From Klebsiella planticola ATCC 33531 (GTDB lineage Bacteria > Pseudomonadota > Gammaproteobacteria > Enterobacterales > Enterobacteriaceae), in NCBI RefSeq assembly GCF_000735435.1, contig NZ_JMPP01000030.1:29864-93863 (forward strand): a stretch of 64,000 nt of DNA. The letters run 5' to 3'. Position 1 is the first letter of the stretch, and every line of letters starts with the position of its first letter. Positions 1 to 9,724 of this stretch are shown piece after piece. The position numbers and the translations under genes were made by a program. Below the pieces are notes generated by a model. The model searched no databases, had not been told where the DNA came from, and saw nothing but the letters and a program-made list of their open reading frames with translations.

Positions 1-467
<467 letters not shown>

Positions 468-472
468 TCACT

Positions 473-1453
473 TTACGCCATTTTTCGGCAGTGAAAACGC
501 TGCCGGTATTCGCCCGGCGTCAGGTGCAGCTGTTTTTCAAAGATGCGGCGCAGGTTAATGGCGCTGCCAAGACCGGATTGTTCGGCGACTCTTTCCAGCG
601 TGTCGCTCGTTTGCTCCAGCAGCTGTCTGGCGGCGGCCAGGCGCGCTTCGGCAACGTAGCGCGCCGGAGAGACTCCGGTTTCACGGGTAAACACGCGGGT
701 AAAATTGCGCGGACTCATCGCGACCTTTTCCGCCAGCGCTTCGACACAGAGATCGGCGGTGATATTGGCGAGGATCCACTTCAGCAGCTCGCTTATCGGA
801 CCTGAACTGTTGATTTGGTCGAGGTTGTAGCGGCTAAACTGCAGCTGACCGCCGGGGCGACGGAGGTACATCACCATATCCTGGGCGATATCGCGGGCGA
901 GAGTGAAGCCGTAATCGTCTTCCACCAGCGCCAGCGTCAGGTCGAAACCGGAGCTGACGCCGCCGGAGGTCCAGATCGGACCGTCCTGAATATACAGCGG
1001 CCCGCCTTCTACCCGTACCTCCGGGAAAGCCGACTGCAGGGTGTCCAGCAGCTTCCAGTGGGTGGTGGCCCGCCGGCCGTTCAGCAGCCCGCTTTGCGCC
1101 AGCAGCATCGCGCCGCCGCATACGGAGGCGATGCGTCGGGCGTGGGGCGCGGCGAGGCGCAGCCAGTCGACCACGGCGATGCCTTCCTGCTCGTTTTGCC
1201 CTCTGCCGGTGATGATGATGGTATCGAGCGGCTCGCGCGGATCCACTTCGTGAAGACGATGGTCGGCAAGCAGGTTCAGCCCGGACTGACCGTGGATCAC
1301 CTGGTGGGGCTGGGTAGTGGCGAGGGCAACGCGGTAGCGCGGGCGCTCAGCCCCCTCCGCGTGCAGTCTGTTGGCCTGCATCAGAATGTCGGCAATACCG
1401 GCGGATTCAAAGAGCATGCCGCCATCGGGGACGATAATCAGTATTTTCTTCAT
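473..1453 (-). CDS. GlxA-type transcriptional regulator (DJ-1/PfpI + AraC HTH)
   Basis: Predicted cytoplasmic DNA-binding regulator of 326 aa. Residues ~1-190 form a DJ-1/PfpI-like (class I glutamine amidotransferase fold) domain with the nucleophile-elbow motif ASVCGGAMLL around Cys112. Residues ~215-320 form a double AraC-type helix-turn-helix (SPRNFTRVFTRETGVSPARY and the following half). Proteins of this architecture usually activate amine or amide catabolic genes, but the ligand cannot be read from sequence. AGGAC precedes the ATG. It is the last gene of the minus-strand heterocycle cluster, 175 bp after the porin and separated from it by an inverted repeat, so it may have its own promoter. 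Confidence 0.9.
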   Translation of the reverse strand: MKKILIIVPDGGMLFESAGIADILMQANRLHAEGAERPRYRVALATTQPHQVIHGQSGLNLLADHRLHEVDPREPLDTIIITGRGQNEQEGIAVVDWLRLAAPHARRIASVCGGAMLLAQSGLLNGRRATTHWKLLDTLQSAFPEVRVEGGPLYIQDGPIWTSGGVSSGFDLTLALVEDDYGFTLARDIAQDMVMYLRRPGGQLQFSRYNLDQINSSGPISELLKWILANITADLCVEALAEKVAMSPRNFTRVFTRETGVSPARYVAEARLAAARQLLEQTSDTLERVAEQSGLGSAINLRRIFEKQLHLTPGEYRQRFHCRKMA

Positions 1454-1547
1454 GTCCTGAAAAGTAAACCTTTGACAAAATAAGTCAACAGGGAAGGTGG
1501 TGGTTTGCGGGAGGACGATGGCAGGCTGCGGCTCTGGAGGTGGGACA

Positions 1548-1580
1548 GGGCATCAATGCGACCATCGCGCATTGATGCCC
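1548..1580. terminator. 13-bp-arm inverted repeat between porin and GlxA-type gene
   Basis: Arms 1548-1560 and 1568-1580 (GGGCATCAATGCG and its exact complement) enclose a 7-base loop. It lies 49 bp after the porin stop, where a terminator for the porin transcript would be expected. No T tract follows on either strand, so it could instead be an operator or an mRNA-stabilising hairpin. Confidence 0.5.
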
Positions 1581-1628
1581 GGGCGCTAACCCCGCAGGCG
1601 CGCGGGGCGGGCGTCGGCCGTGAGGCAG

Positions 1629-2906
1629 TTAAAAGTCATACTGTAGGGCCAGACGGTTTTGCCAGAAATTTTTATCCGAGGTGGAGTTGGTCTGTACGCC
1701 GGCAAAGTCCGTCAGGCTCAGCCCGTTCAGCACTCCCCCGAAACGGTAGGTGCCGTAGATCAGGTATTCAGACTGGTGGCTGCTGGAGGCGCCCGCCGCG
1801 GGGGTTAAATCCATAAACGAGTAGCGGCTGCCGAGGGAAACCTGCTCCGTGGCGGCCCAGTTCAGGTCGGTGGAGTAGGCGTTGCCGCTGCCGAGGTCCT
1901 GGGTACTGGTAAAGAAGGGCTGCGCGAAGTAGGGGCCGGAAGAGGTATTGTGCGCGTACGGCGTCACCAGGGCGCCGTTGCCGTAAGCGTTACCGTTGGC
2001 GGCGATGTGGTTATAATTCAGCGTCCACGCCAGAGACGGAGCCAGCTTCATGCTGAGCTGCGCGCCATAGCTGGTGCTGTTCACCTCGCCGGCCAGCGCT
2101 TTGCCTTCGCTCAGGCCGCGAATGAACTGGAGGCCGATTTTGGGCGCAGCGGCATATTCGTTCCACGAGAGGAAGCTGTCGGCGTAGACAATCCGCGTAT
2201 AGTCGTCATAGTTTTCGTACCACATCTGGGCGTTAACTTTGCGATCGCCGAACGATATGGATCGCCCGCCGCCGACGCCCCACATCCCGTTGGTGCTCTG
2301 CTCGATGTCGGTATACGCGGTGGTATCCAGAAACCGATCGTCGCCCCAGGGTTTATAGCGGGTGATTTTCGTGGCGTGCAGGAAATTGTCGCTATCGCCA
2401 TAGCTGGCATCAATCGCCCGGAATAGTATCGGCGTAATGCGCCAGTCGTAGTCGCCGATAAAAGGAATATTAATCCGCTGGTCGCCGGCGGTGATGCGGA
2501 ACTGGTCATAATGCCAGCTGAGCCAGGCTTCGCCGACGCCGGTTTGATTGGGGCCAAGTTCGTTAACCAGATGGTCATCGTTATGGGAAATTCCGCGCTG
2601 CAGAATGCCGCTGACGCCGAGGCTGACGCCATAATATTCCGCCGTAGCATATTTGACGCTGCCGCCGTAGCTGACCGTATCCTGCGACAGGCCCGAAACA
2701 AAATAGGCATTATGGGTTGAATAATATAATGTGCGCAGGCTGCCGCTGACGCTCCCGCAGGTAAAGAATTCGCTGAGTGAACCGGCGATGCCGGATTCAC
2801 AGTCGTGGGTTAATGGAATAGCGGCGTGGCTGGCATCGATAAATATCCCCTGGGAAATAAGCAAGGCGCCCAGCGTCGCTCCGCGATATATGTTTTTGCG
2901 TTTCAT
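1629..2906 (-). CDS. OprD-family outer-membrane porin
   Basis: Predicted substrate-specific outer-membrane channel of 425 aa. The N-terminus MKRKNIYRGATLGALLISQG is a signal peptide, followed by AAIPLTHDCESGIAGSLSEFF. The body is rich in alternating aromatic/polar beta strands and ends in LALQYDF, with the C-terminal Phe used by the BAM complex. ATG 2904-2906 was chosen because AGGGTG lies six bases upstream; a longer frame to 2960 has no ribosome site. OprD-type porins are more typical of pseudomonads than enterobacteria and usually admit small carboxylates, amino acids or aromatics. Its position after the FAD oxidoreductase and ABC transporter suggests it admits the cluster's substrate. The exact solute is unknown. 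Confidence 0.85.
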   Translation of the reverse strand: MKRKNIYRGATLGALLISQGIFIDASHAAIPLTHDCESGIAGSLSEFFTCGSVSGSLRTLYYSTHNAYFVSGLSQDTVSYGGSVKYATAEYYGVSLGVSGILQRGISHNDDHLVNELGPNQTGVGEAWLSWHYDQFRITAGDQRINIPFIGDYDWRITPILFRAIDASYGDSDNFLHATKITRYKPWGDDRFLDTTAYTDIEQSTNGMWGVGGGRSISFGDRKVNAQMWYENYDDYTRIVYADSFLSWNEYAAAPKIGLQFIRGLSEGKALAGEVNSTSYGAQLSMKLAPSLAWTLNYNHIAANGNAYGNGALVTPYAHNTSSGPYFAQPFFTSTQDLGSGNAYSTDLNWAATEQVSLGSRYSFMDLTPAAGASSSHQSEYLIYGTYRFGGVLNGLSLTDFAGVQTNSTSDKNFWQNRLALQYDF

Positions 2907-3020
2907 TGACATCACCCTGTTAAATATCACTGCAATTTCGGAAAGAAAAATACCGGCCATGAATATGGCGGATGATCACCTTGTGCTTTTATTCTGTAGG
3001 GTTGGTAAATGGTCTGGATT

Positions 3021-4427
3021 TTATTTATCGGTTAACAACAACGGATTGTTGTCTAAGATTAACTGGTCGCGCAGCGCCCAGCCGCGCAGTTTGCCTGGGT
3101 TAAGTAAACCATCCGGGTCGATATATTTTTTAACGGCCACGACATCCGGGCGAATAATTCCCTGCTTGCCGTCTTCAACCTGCAAAACATGCGGGTTATT
3201 AATCTTGATGTCGTTATCGCGGAATATCTGCATAATTTCATTGAGTCGCTCTTCTGTCGAATAGCGCACCAGCTGCAGGCCGCTGGCGGTAATATTGCCA
3301 TCATTATCGCGGAGAAATTCAATATGCGACATGACCTCCCCGGCGAACCGCTGCTCCATCTGCAAAATTTGCTCCGCGAAGCGCTGATAATTAAACGCGG
3401 TTTGTAAATAGGTCAGCGTATTGTCGATTTTCAGCGCATGCAGCGTGGTGTGGTTCCAGCAATATTCCATTAATGAGGTATGGCTCTCCCGGGCCTCATC
3501 GCCGCTCTGGCGGATGGCATTTTCTCCCTGATGTTTCAGCACCAGACCGTGACAGAGACCTTCGCTCTCCTCGGCGATAACGCTGATGACCGCGTGCTGC
3601 CCGGCCCGATAGTGGCCGTTAAGGTGGCTAAAATAGTCGGGGATCGGCGCGGCAAGCAGCGCCAGCTGGCGCTTGACGAAGCCGGGCGAGCGGAGGCACT
3701 CGTTGGCGTAATTCAGGGCGTCGGCGAAGTCGTCAAACACATCCAGGCGTTCAATCCAGCGGTGCACGGGAGCCAGCGCCAGTTCGACTTCAAGGATGAT
3801 GCCGTTGCTGCCGTAGGCGTGATGCAGCAGCAGCGCCTGCGGTGCCGGAATGGTCAACACGCGGGGCGAGGCCTCCACGGTCATCACTTTGACGCTGAGC
3901 ACATTGCCGGGCGCCGCCAGGGGACCGTAGTTAATGGAACCGATGCCGCCAAAACCGCCGCAGTAGAGGCCGCCTAAGCTGGCCAGACGGAAGGTCGACG
4001 GCATGCAACGCAGCTCCCATCCCGTCGGACGGGTGGCGTCTTCAATCTCTGCCAGGCGAATGCCGGCCTGGGCGCGCACCGTGCCGTTTTTGAGTTCGCA
4101 GATCCGCTTCAGGGCGGTCATATCGACCAGCACTCCGCCCTCGAGGGGCACCAGCTGGCCATAATTGCCGGTGGCGCTGCCGCGCAGGGTAAGCGGCAGC
4201 TGCTGCTGCACGCAGGCGGCAACCAGCTGCCGTAGCTCTTCTTCGTCCCGCGGACGGACCACCGCGTCCGCCTGTTTTCCCTCCAGCTGCTGGTTGAGCA
4301 CCGGGCTGAACCAGTGAAAATCGCGGGAAAGACGTTTGATCTTCGCCGGCTGTAAGGTCCACTCCAGCTCCGGCAATGCCTGCTGGATCAGCGCGACCGC
4401 CTGTTGACGTTGCTCACGAGTCATCAT
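3021..4427 (-). CDS. FAD-binding oxidoreductase (FAD_binding_4 / GlcD-like)
   Basis: Flavoprotein of 468 aa in the vanillyl-alcohol-oxidase/PCMH family. Residues ~35-215 hold the FAD domain: VVRPRDEEELRQLVAACVQ, then LRGSATGNYGQLVPLEGG and GGLYCGGFGGIGSINYGPLA. The C-terminal half resembles the substrate domain of FAD-linked oxidases and ends LNPGKLRGWALRD, the DPDGLLNPGK signature. The substrate cannot be deduced. It follows the ABC permease by 26 bp and precedes the porin, so it probably oxidises the imported compound or a product. Two adjacent ATGs are possible; AGGTAG precedes them. Confidence 0.85.
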   Translation of the reverse strand: MMTREQRQQAVALIQQALPELEWTLQPAKIKRLSRDFHWFSPVLNQQLEGKQADAVVRPRDEEELRQLVAACVQQQLPLTLRGSATGNYGQLVPLEGGVLVDMTALKRICELKNGTVRAQAGIRLAEIEDATRPTGWELRCMPSTFRLASLGGLYCGGFGGIGSINYGPLAAPGNVLSVKVMTVEASPRVLTIPAPQALLLHHAYGSNGIILEVELALAPVHRWIERLDVFDDFADALNYANECLRSPGFVKRQLALLAAPIPDYFSHLNGHYRAGQHAVISVIAEESEGLCHGLVLKHQGENAIRQSGDEARESHTSLMEYCWNHTTLHALKIDNTLTYLQTAFNYQRFAEQILQMEQRFAGEVMSHIEFLRDNDGNITASGLQLVRYSTEERLNEIMQIFRDNDIKINNPHVLQVEDGKQGIIRPDVVAVKKYIDPDGLLNPGKLRGWALRDQLILDNNPLLLTDK

Positions 4428-4453
4428 TTTTCTACCTGTTAATCATCAATACG

Positions 4454-5269
4454 TTAGTGAGATTGCACCGCTTCGCTTTCATGCCATGCGCTGAGCGCCC
4501 GCTGCGACACCCAGGACATCACCCCAAACAGCGCGATACCGGCGAGGGAAATTAACAGCAGAGCGGCAAACATCAGCGGGATGTCCAGCTGGTAACCCGC
4601 CTGCAGGATCTGATAGGCGAGGCCGGTATTGGTGCCGCCGGTACCGGCGACAAACTCCGCCACCACGGCGCCGATCAGCGACAGACCGCTGGAAATACGC
4701 AGGGCGCCGAAGAAATAGGGCAGCGCGGAGGGAATGCGCAGTCGTACCAGGGTTTGCAAACGGCTGGCGTGGTTGAGCCTGAAATAGCTCAGCAGGCCGG
4801 GCGATACGCTACGCAATCCCTGGGTGGTATTAGAGATAATCGGGAAGACCGCCATCAGGGTTGAGCACACCACCAGTGAGAGGGTGGCGTCTTTTACCCA
4901 GATAATGATCAGCGGCGCGATGGCGACAATTGGCGTCACCTGCAGGAAAACGATGTAGGGAAACAGCGCGGTTTCCACAAAACGGTTCTGCACCAGGATA
5001 AACGCAATGGCGGTGCCGATGACGATCGACAGGAGAAATGAGATCAGGGTGATCTTCAGCGTGAACAGCAATGACAGCAGCAGCGGCGTCAGATGCGTCC
5101 ACAGGCTTTCCACCATCACGAGGGGGGAAGGCACCAGAAATTGCGGGATGCGGAAATAGCTGACCGCCCCCTGCCACAGCAAAATCACCAGCACCGCGAC
5201 GAGGGTTGGATAGAGAATTTTGAGAAAACGGGGATGATTAATCCACGGTGTCGATTTAGCGGCTTTCAT
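4454..5269 (-). CDS. ABC transporter permease (SsuC/TauC/ThiX-like)
   Basis: Inner-membrane permease of 271 aa with about six hydrophobic segments and the binding-protein-dependent transport (EAA) loop near GLRSVSPGLLSYFRLNHASRL. It resembles permeases of the nitrate/sulfonate/taurine/pyrimidine-precursor family that partner NMT1-type binding proteins. ATG 5267-5269 was chosen because GGAGTCCTAAT lies directly upstream and it begins two bases after the ATPase stop; the longer frame reading into the ATPase gene lacks support. It is coupled to the ATPase and binding protein just upstream. No second permease is present, so the paralogous binding protein at 12.1 kb may share it. Confidence 0.9.
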   Translation of the reverse strand: MKAAKSTPWINHPRFLKILYPTLVAVLVILLWQGAVSYFRIPQFLVPSPLVMVESLWTHLTPLLLSLLFTLKITLISFLLSIVIGTAIAFILVQNRFVETALFPYIVFLQVTPIVAIAPLIIIWVKDATLSLVVCSTLMAVFPIISNTTQGLRSVSPGLLSYFRLNHASRLQTLVRLRIPSALPYFFGALRISSGLSLIGAVVAEFVAGTGGTNTGLAYQILQAGYQLDIPLMFAALLLISLAGIALFGVMSWVSQRALSAWHESEAVQSH

Positions 5270-5270
5270 A

Positions 5271-6101
5271 TTAGGACTCCATACCGGATTGGCTTGCCTG
5301 TAAGAGACTGTCCTGCAGCTGCCGGGCATAGTGGGAAAATGCCGGGCTGACGCGGAACTCTTCACTGCGTGGGAACGGCTCTCTGATGGCGATATCTTCG
5401 ACCACCCGGCCCGGGCGGGCCGCCATCATAATCACCCGCTGAGAGAGGAACACCGCTTCATGGATCGAATGGGTGACGAACACCACCGTCAGGTTCTGCT
5501 CCTGCCAGAGACGCAGGAGATCGCTATCGAGCTTATTACGCGTAATTTCATCCAACGCGCCGAAGGGCTCATCCATCAGCAGCAGTTTGGGCCGCGTCAC
5601 CAGGCCACGGGCGATGGAGACGCGCATCTGCATGCCGCCGGATAGCTCGCGCGGCAGGACGTTGGCGAACTTGCCCAGCCCCACCAGTTCCAGGGCTTCG
5701 CTCACCCGGGTGTTGGCTTCCGCCCGCGGAACGCCGGCCAGATCCAGAGGCAGCCGGACGTTGCTGTGGACGCTGCTCCAGGGCATCAACGTAGCTTCCT
5801 GGAAAACGAAAGAGAGGGGGACCTGGGCTTTTTCCCGGCTATCGCGACGCCACAGCATCAGCTTGCCGTCGCTGGGCTCCACCAGACCGGCGACCATTTT
5901 CAACAGGGTGCTCTTACCGCAGCCGGAGGGGCCGAGCAGAGTAACAAACTCCCCCTGATTGATGGTCAGATTGACGGGCAGCAGCGCCCGGGTGCCGTTG
6001 CTGTAAATCTTCTCTGCCGAGAGCACTTCGATGGCCGGCGTCGCGGGCGCCTGAGCGAAGCGGCTGTCGCTCATGACGGTAAGTTTAGGAGCGGTATTCA
6101 T
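5271..6101 (-). CDS. ABC transporter ATP-binding protein (SsuB/TauB-like)
   Basis: Cytoplasmic ATPase of 276 aa. Walker A is LLGPSGCGKSTLLKM, the signature motif LSGGMQMRVSIARGL, Walker B LLLMDEPFGALDE, and the switch His is in FVTHSIHEA. It powers the adjacent permease. The start overlaps the end of the binding-protein gene by 4 bp and its stop abuts the permease start, so the three are translationally coupled. The N-terminal ~20 residues precede the typical IEVLSAEKIYSNGTRAL start of the domain. Substrate class is inferred from the NMT1-like binding protein: an N-containing small organic compound. Confidence 0.93.
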   Translation of the reverse strand: MNTAPKLTVMSDSRFAQAPATPAIEVLSAEKIYSNGTRALLPVNLTINQGEFVTLLGPSGCGKSTLLKMVAGLVEPSDGKLMLWRRDSREKAQVPLSFVFQEATLMPWSSVHSNVRLPLDLAGVPRAEANTRVSEALELVGLGKFANVLPRELSGGMQMRVSIARGLVTRPKLLLMDEPFGALDEITRNKLDSDLLRLWQEQNLTVVFVTHSIHEAVFLSQRVIMMAARPGRVVEDIAIREPFPRSEEFRVSPAFSHYARQLQDSLLQASQSGMES

Positions 6102-7081
6102 GGCATGACTCCGGCATCTTTGACCATATCCAGGGTATAGGTCTGCTCAAAAGGCACTTTGCTGGCATCGATCAGCTTGTTTTTCACCAGCATGTCCCAG
6201 GTTTTCTTCAGCCGCGGCCGGGTGATGATACCGATGCCGTCGGTGATGGCGTCGCCGCCGGTGACCAGCTGATATTTCTTCATCTGGGCAATACCGAAGG
6301 CGATCTGCTCGGCCCCCATTTGCGGATTCGCTTTGCTAATCAGCGCATTCCCGGCGCCGGGATCCTGAAGATAGCTTTTCCAGCCCTCCATCGAGGCTTT
6401 GACGAACGCCGCCACGGCCGCCGGACGTTTCTTGATGGTGTCGGTCATACAGATAATCGAGTTGCCGTAGGGAGGGTAGCCCCAGTCGCTGAGCGGATAG
6501 ACGTAGAACGGCTGCCCCCCTTTGGCGACGGAGAACGGTTCGGAGGTCACGTAGCCCTGCTGTACCAGATTTTTGTCCGCCAGGAACGGCTGGACGTTGA
6601 AGGTATAGGGACGCACTTTGGTGCTGCCCAGCCCCAGCTCGCTCTTCGCCCACGGCCAGAAAGAGGTATAGGCTTCGGTGGCGAGCAGGAAGGTTTTATC
6701 TTTTAATTGTGCCGGGTTATCGACCTTATCATGGGTGATAAATACCGTTGGCGAGTGCTGAAAAACGGTGGCGACGGTGACGGCGTGCACGCCCGCCTGC
6801 CAGGTTTCCAGCGCCTGGCCGTTGTCGCCGAGGGTACAATCCGCCTGACCCGCCGCCATCAGCTGCATGACGTTGATCTGCGGGCCGCCCATTTTAATGT
6901 CGACGTCGAGGCCGGCGTTTTTATACAGCCCTTTGGCCTGGGCCTGATAGAAGCCGCCGTGTTCCGCCTGGGCATACCAGTTGGTGAGGAAAGTAAATTT
7001 TTCCGCCGCGAGGCAGGATGCGGAGGTGGCGATGGTCGCAAGGGTCAGCATCGTGTAAGCCGGAGTACGCATATTTTTCAT
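6098..7081 (-). CDS. ABC transporter substrate-binding protein (NMT1/THI5-like)
   Basis: Periplasmic binding protein of 327 aa. The signal peptide ends near SASCLAAEKF. The NMT1/THI5-like body begins FTFLTNWYAQAEHGGFYQAQ, with the KGLYKNAGLDVDIKMGGPQ segment typical of binding proteins for pyrimidine precursors, sulfonates and related compounds. It is clearly paralogous to the protein at 12104-13093, matching across the first 60 mature residues and RPYTFNVQPF. AAGGAAC precedes the ATG. It lies 11 bp after the creatininase-family gene and overlaps the ATPase gene by 4 bp. Confidence 0.92.
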   Translation of the reverse strand: MKNMRTPAYTMLTLATIATSASCLAAEKFTFLTNWYAQAEHGGFYQAQAKGLYKNAGLDVDIKMGGPQINVMQLMAAGQADCTLGDNGQALETWQAGVHAVTVATVFQHSPTVFITHDKVDNPAQLKDKTFLLATEAYTSFWPWAKSELGLGSTKVRPYTFNVQPFLADKNLVQQGYVTSEPFSVAKGGQPFYVYPLSDWGYPPYGNSIICMTDTIKKRPAAVAAFVKASMEGWKSYLQDPGAGNALISKANPQMGAEQIAFGIAQMKKYQLVTGGDAITDGIGIITRPRLKKTWDMLVKNKLIDASKVPFEQTYTLDMVKDAGVMP

Positions 7082-7092
7082 CAGAGTTCCTT

Positions 7093-7962
7093 TTACTCAG
7101 CAACGGAAGAGGAAGGGGTGGACTGCACAAAGCCGTTCCAGTGGTGTTTTCCCCAGCTTGGTTCGTGACGGACGACCCACTCCATGCGGTGGATTTCGCT
7201 AATCGCCTGCGCCCAGCTGACGGCCAGGGATTCGAGCAGCCCCTGGCCCTGCTCCAGAGTGGCGGGGGTCGGGTCGCCGATAACGCCGCTGGGGCCAAAG
7301 TCGTAGGAGGCCCAGGCCGCCGCGGGACGGCCTTTCGACAGGGTCGGGCAGGGGAACGGCGGCGGAAAGTTGGCGACGGCGCGCGCCATATGAACGCACT
7401 CCGGCGCAAGGGCCAGCATCAACGCCGTTTCGCTATGGCCCGCGTGCATCGCCATTTTCTGTTCCTGAGGGCTGAGAAACTGTTTTTCGCTGTTGGGGAC
7501 GTTGAACACGTCGTGCGGGATGAGGATCATATCGCCGTGACGCAGGCGCATTTCCCGGGAGGCCATCTGCAGGACCTGCGGCTGTCCGCCGTGACCGTTG
7601 ATCATCAGCAGCTTGCGAAAGCCGGCCCGATACAGGGATTCGGCTATCTCGAGGAGAGTGTGCAGCAGCGTGTCGCCGCTCAGGGTCAGGGTGCCGGGAA
7701 AATGCAGATGCTCGTCGGACTTACCGTAGGTGATCGGCGGGATGGCGTAGGCCGGGATATCCGCCGGCAGCCGGGCGAGGGCATGGCCCGCGACGCCGGA
7801 AGAGATCACGCTGTCCACGGAACAGGGCAGATGCGGACCGTGTTGCTCAATCGCGCCGGTGGGGAGCACGATAACCGTATTGCTTTTGTCCGGCAGGTCG
7901 GCAATCGCCGTCCAGCTCAGAAAAGGGAGAAAGCGCTCTGCAGGAATATAACCGTTGATCAT
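7093..7962 (-). CDS. Creatininase-family amidohydrolase
   Basis: Predicted metal-dependent cyclic-amide hydrolase of 289 aa. Motifs: LPTGAIEQHGPHLPCSVDS (metal-binding Glu, His and Asp), the INGHGGQPQVL loop and AGHSETALMLAL. Members open cyclic amides such as creatinine or remove formyl groups; the specific substrate is unknown. ATG 7960-7962 was chosen: AGAGG lies upstream and homology begins at once with YIPAERFLPFLSW. It sits between RidA and the binding protein in what looks like one operon, supporting ring opening of an N-heterocycle. Confidence 0.88.
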   Translation of the reverse strand: MINGYIPAERFLPFLSWTAIADLPDKSNTVIVLPTGAIEQHGPHLPCSVDSVISSGVAGHALARLPADIPAYAIPPITYGKSDEHLHFPGTLTLSGDTLLHTLLEIAESLYRAGFRKLLMINGHGGQPQVLQMASREMRLRHGDMILIPHDVFNVPNSEKQFLSPQEQKMAMHAGHSETALMLALAPECVHMARAVANFPPPFPCPTLSKGRPAAAWASYDFGPSGVIGDPTPATLEQGQGLLESLAVSWAQAISEIHRMEWVVRHEPSWGKHHWNGFVQSTPSSSVAE

Positions 7963-7984
7963 CGCTGTGCCTCTGGGTCGAGAA

Positions 7985-8440
7985 TTATTGGGGTAACCAG
8001 ACCGTCGCTTCAACTTCAATAAGCACCGTGGCGTCGGGCAGCATTTCGCTGACCTGCACCACGGTCGAAACCGGCGGTTGGCCGGGGTAAAACAGCTTCC
8101 TTACCCGGCTGTAATAGGGAAAATGGTCAAGATTGCGAAAGTACTGCACCAGTTTGATGACGTCGCTCATCTGCCCACCCGCGGATTCCACGGTCCGGCG
8201 GATGCTTTCCAGCACGTACCAGCTCTGGGCCAGGATCGGCCCCTGTTTCGCATCCGTCGAAAACTCGCCCGTTTCCCCCAGCAGCTCCCGCACCTCCTCC
8301 GGCACATCCTGAAAGCCGTTGACGATGGTGCCGTTCAGCGGGTTGACCGGGATAATGCCGGAAAGAAAAATAAAATCGCCGGCTCTGCGCCAGGCGGCAT
8401 ACCGCGCCAGCGGAGCGCCCGCGCCTGCTTCAAGACTCAT
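7985..8440 (-). CDS. RidA-family (YjgF/YER057c/UK114) protein
   Basis: Cytoplasmic protein of 151 aa, somewhat longer than the ~128-aa RidA norm because of an N-terminal extension and a loop (PEEVRELLGETGEFSTDAKQ). Family motifs include AGDFIFLSGIIP, the central ESAGGQMSDVIKLVQYF and the C-terminal ATVLIEVEATVWLP. Relatives hydrolyse reactive enamines/imines or act as aminoacrylate deaminases in pyrimidine breakdown. The start overlaps the upstream amidohydrolase by 11 bp. In this operon it probably clears an enamine or carbamate-like intermediate after deamination or ring opening; that role is inferred. Confidence 0.88.
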   Translation of the reverse strand: MSLEAGAGAPLARYAAWRRAGDFIFLSGIIPVNPLNGTIVNGFQDVPEEVRELLGETGEFSTDAKQGPILAQSWYVLESIRRTVESAGGQMSDVIKLVQYFRNLDHFPYYSRVRKLFYPGQPPVSTVVQVSEMLPDATVLIEVEATVWLPQ

Positions 8441-9713
8441 ACGTCATCTCCTGTTGCCACACCCGCTGGTGGGTTAACCGGCCGCGGTTAACCACCAGAC
8501 GAGCTGCGCTGTTTAAAGGCCAGGTAAACCTGTCGCTACCCGGGAAAATCACCAGCGTGGCCGCGTTGCCGACGGCGAAAGGCGTGGCCTCCTCCGGCGC
8601 AGCGGTTAACGCCGCCCGGTCGCAAATCAGCCGCGACTGCCGGTCGAAAACGTCGCTGAGCTGGGCGCTGAACAGGCCGCAGGCCAGGGTATCCAGCGGG
8701 TCATAGCTCCCCGCCGGGCAGAAAGCGTCCTGCACATTGTCGCAGCCGAGCAGGGTGGCAACGCCGGCAGAGCGGGCCTCCTGAAGCAGCGTGATCCCCC
8801 GCTGGCGCGGCGTGCGGCCAGTCACCGCATCCTGTAGCAGCAGGTTGGTCATCGGCAGGGCGATAAGGGTGACGGAGTGCGCCGCCAGCTGGCGCAGGAT
8901 CTTCTCCGCCTGCTCCTCGCTGCCGCTGGCGAGGGCGCAGCCGTGGCTGCAGCAAATGTGTCCAGGAAAAGCATGGCGGGAGAGGGACTCCGCCAGCCAG
9001 GCCAGCCCCCGGGGATGGTCGTTGAGCTCCTCATCGATATGCAGATCCAGATCCAGCCGCCAGCGGGCCGCGCTGCGCAGCAGGTTTTCCATGGCCGCGG
9101 GATCCCAGTTGGAGGAGTGGACAAACCCGCCGAGTAAACAGCCCTCGCCGCCTTCGGCTACCGCCTGCGCAATGGCCTCCGCGGCGGCCGGGTCGGCAAA
9201 CAGTCCCAGCGGCACCAGCGCCACCCGCTCCAGGCTGACGCCGGGATGCGCCAGGCGGGCGATCTCCCGCCAGGCGTCAGGCGCGTCGGCGGTGAACCAG
9301 TCAATATGGGTGCGCAAATGCGTGACGCCATTGGCCGCCGCCCGCGCCAGCGCGGCGGACGCGCGGCGCTGGAGATCCTGCGCGGTCCAGTGCCGGCGAT
9401 CCTCATGCATGGCGCGAATGGCGGCCAGCAGACCGGGTTCCGACGGACGGCAGCGTTCAAGGGTATAGGTCTTATCCAGATGGGCGTGGGGTTCGACAAG
9501 GCCGGGCAGCGCCAGCGCTCCGCCGAGATCCCATAAGCCGTGATTCGGTTGGCCGGAGGGCGATATCGTCGCGATTCGCCCGTCGGCAAAGGTCAGGTCC
9601 GCGCTCAGCGGCGTACCGTTATGCTGCGTCGGCCAATCCGCAGGCAGCGCCCATGCCGGAAGGCGGGCGTTGCTGACGCCAGCAAGCGGCATGTGGGGGG
9701 AGGGAATGTGCAT
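8430..9713 (-). CDS. Cytosine-deaminase-like amidohydrolase
   Basis: Amidohydrolase-superfamily enzyme of 427 aa in the CodA/AtzC branch. Metal ligands visible: HAHLDK after LPGLVEP, His in DLHIDEEL, His in CCSHGCALAS and Asp in LLGCDNVQDAFCP. Such enzymes deaminate cytosine, isoguanine, creatinine or N-alkyl-triazines; the residues seen do not choose between them. ATG 9711-9713 has AGGAGAG upstream and overlaps the end of the reductase gene; a frame extending to 9770 has no ribosome site. Its stop overlaps the RidA start. With the AtzB/8-oxoguanine-deaminase-like gene at 13.1 kb this locus has two different ring deaminases. Confidence 0.87.
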   Translation of the reverse strand: MHIPSPHMPLAGVSNARLPAWALPADWPTQHNGTPLSADLTFADGRIATISPSGQPNHGLWDLGGALALPGLVEPHAHLDKTYTLERCRPSEPGLLAAIRAMHEDRRHWTAQDLQRRASAALARAAANGVTHLRTHIDWFTADAPDAWREIARLAHPGVSLERVALVPLGLFADPAAAEAIAQAVAEGGEGCLLGGFVHSSNWDPAAMENLLRSAARWRLDLDLHIDEELNDHPRGLAWLAESLSRHAFPGHICCSHGCALASGSEEQAEKILRQLAAHSVTLIALPMTNLLLQDAVTGRTPRQRGITLLQEARSAGVATLLGCDNVQDAFCPAGSYDPLDTLACGLFSAQLSDVFDRQSRLICDRAALTAAPEEATPFAVGNAATLVIFPGSDRFTWPLNSAARLVVNRGRLTHQRVWQQEMTYES

Positions 9714-9724
9714 CGTCGCTCTCC

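Noticed and set aside
815..1483. 222-codon plus-strand ORF
   Set aside because: Shadow of the GlxA-type regulator gene; composition artefact of GC-rich DNA.
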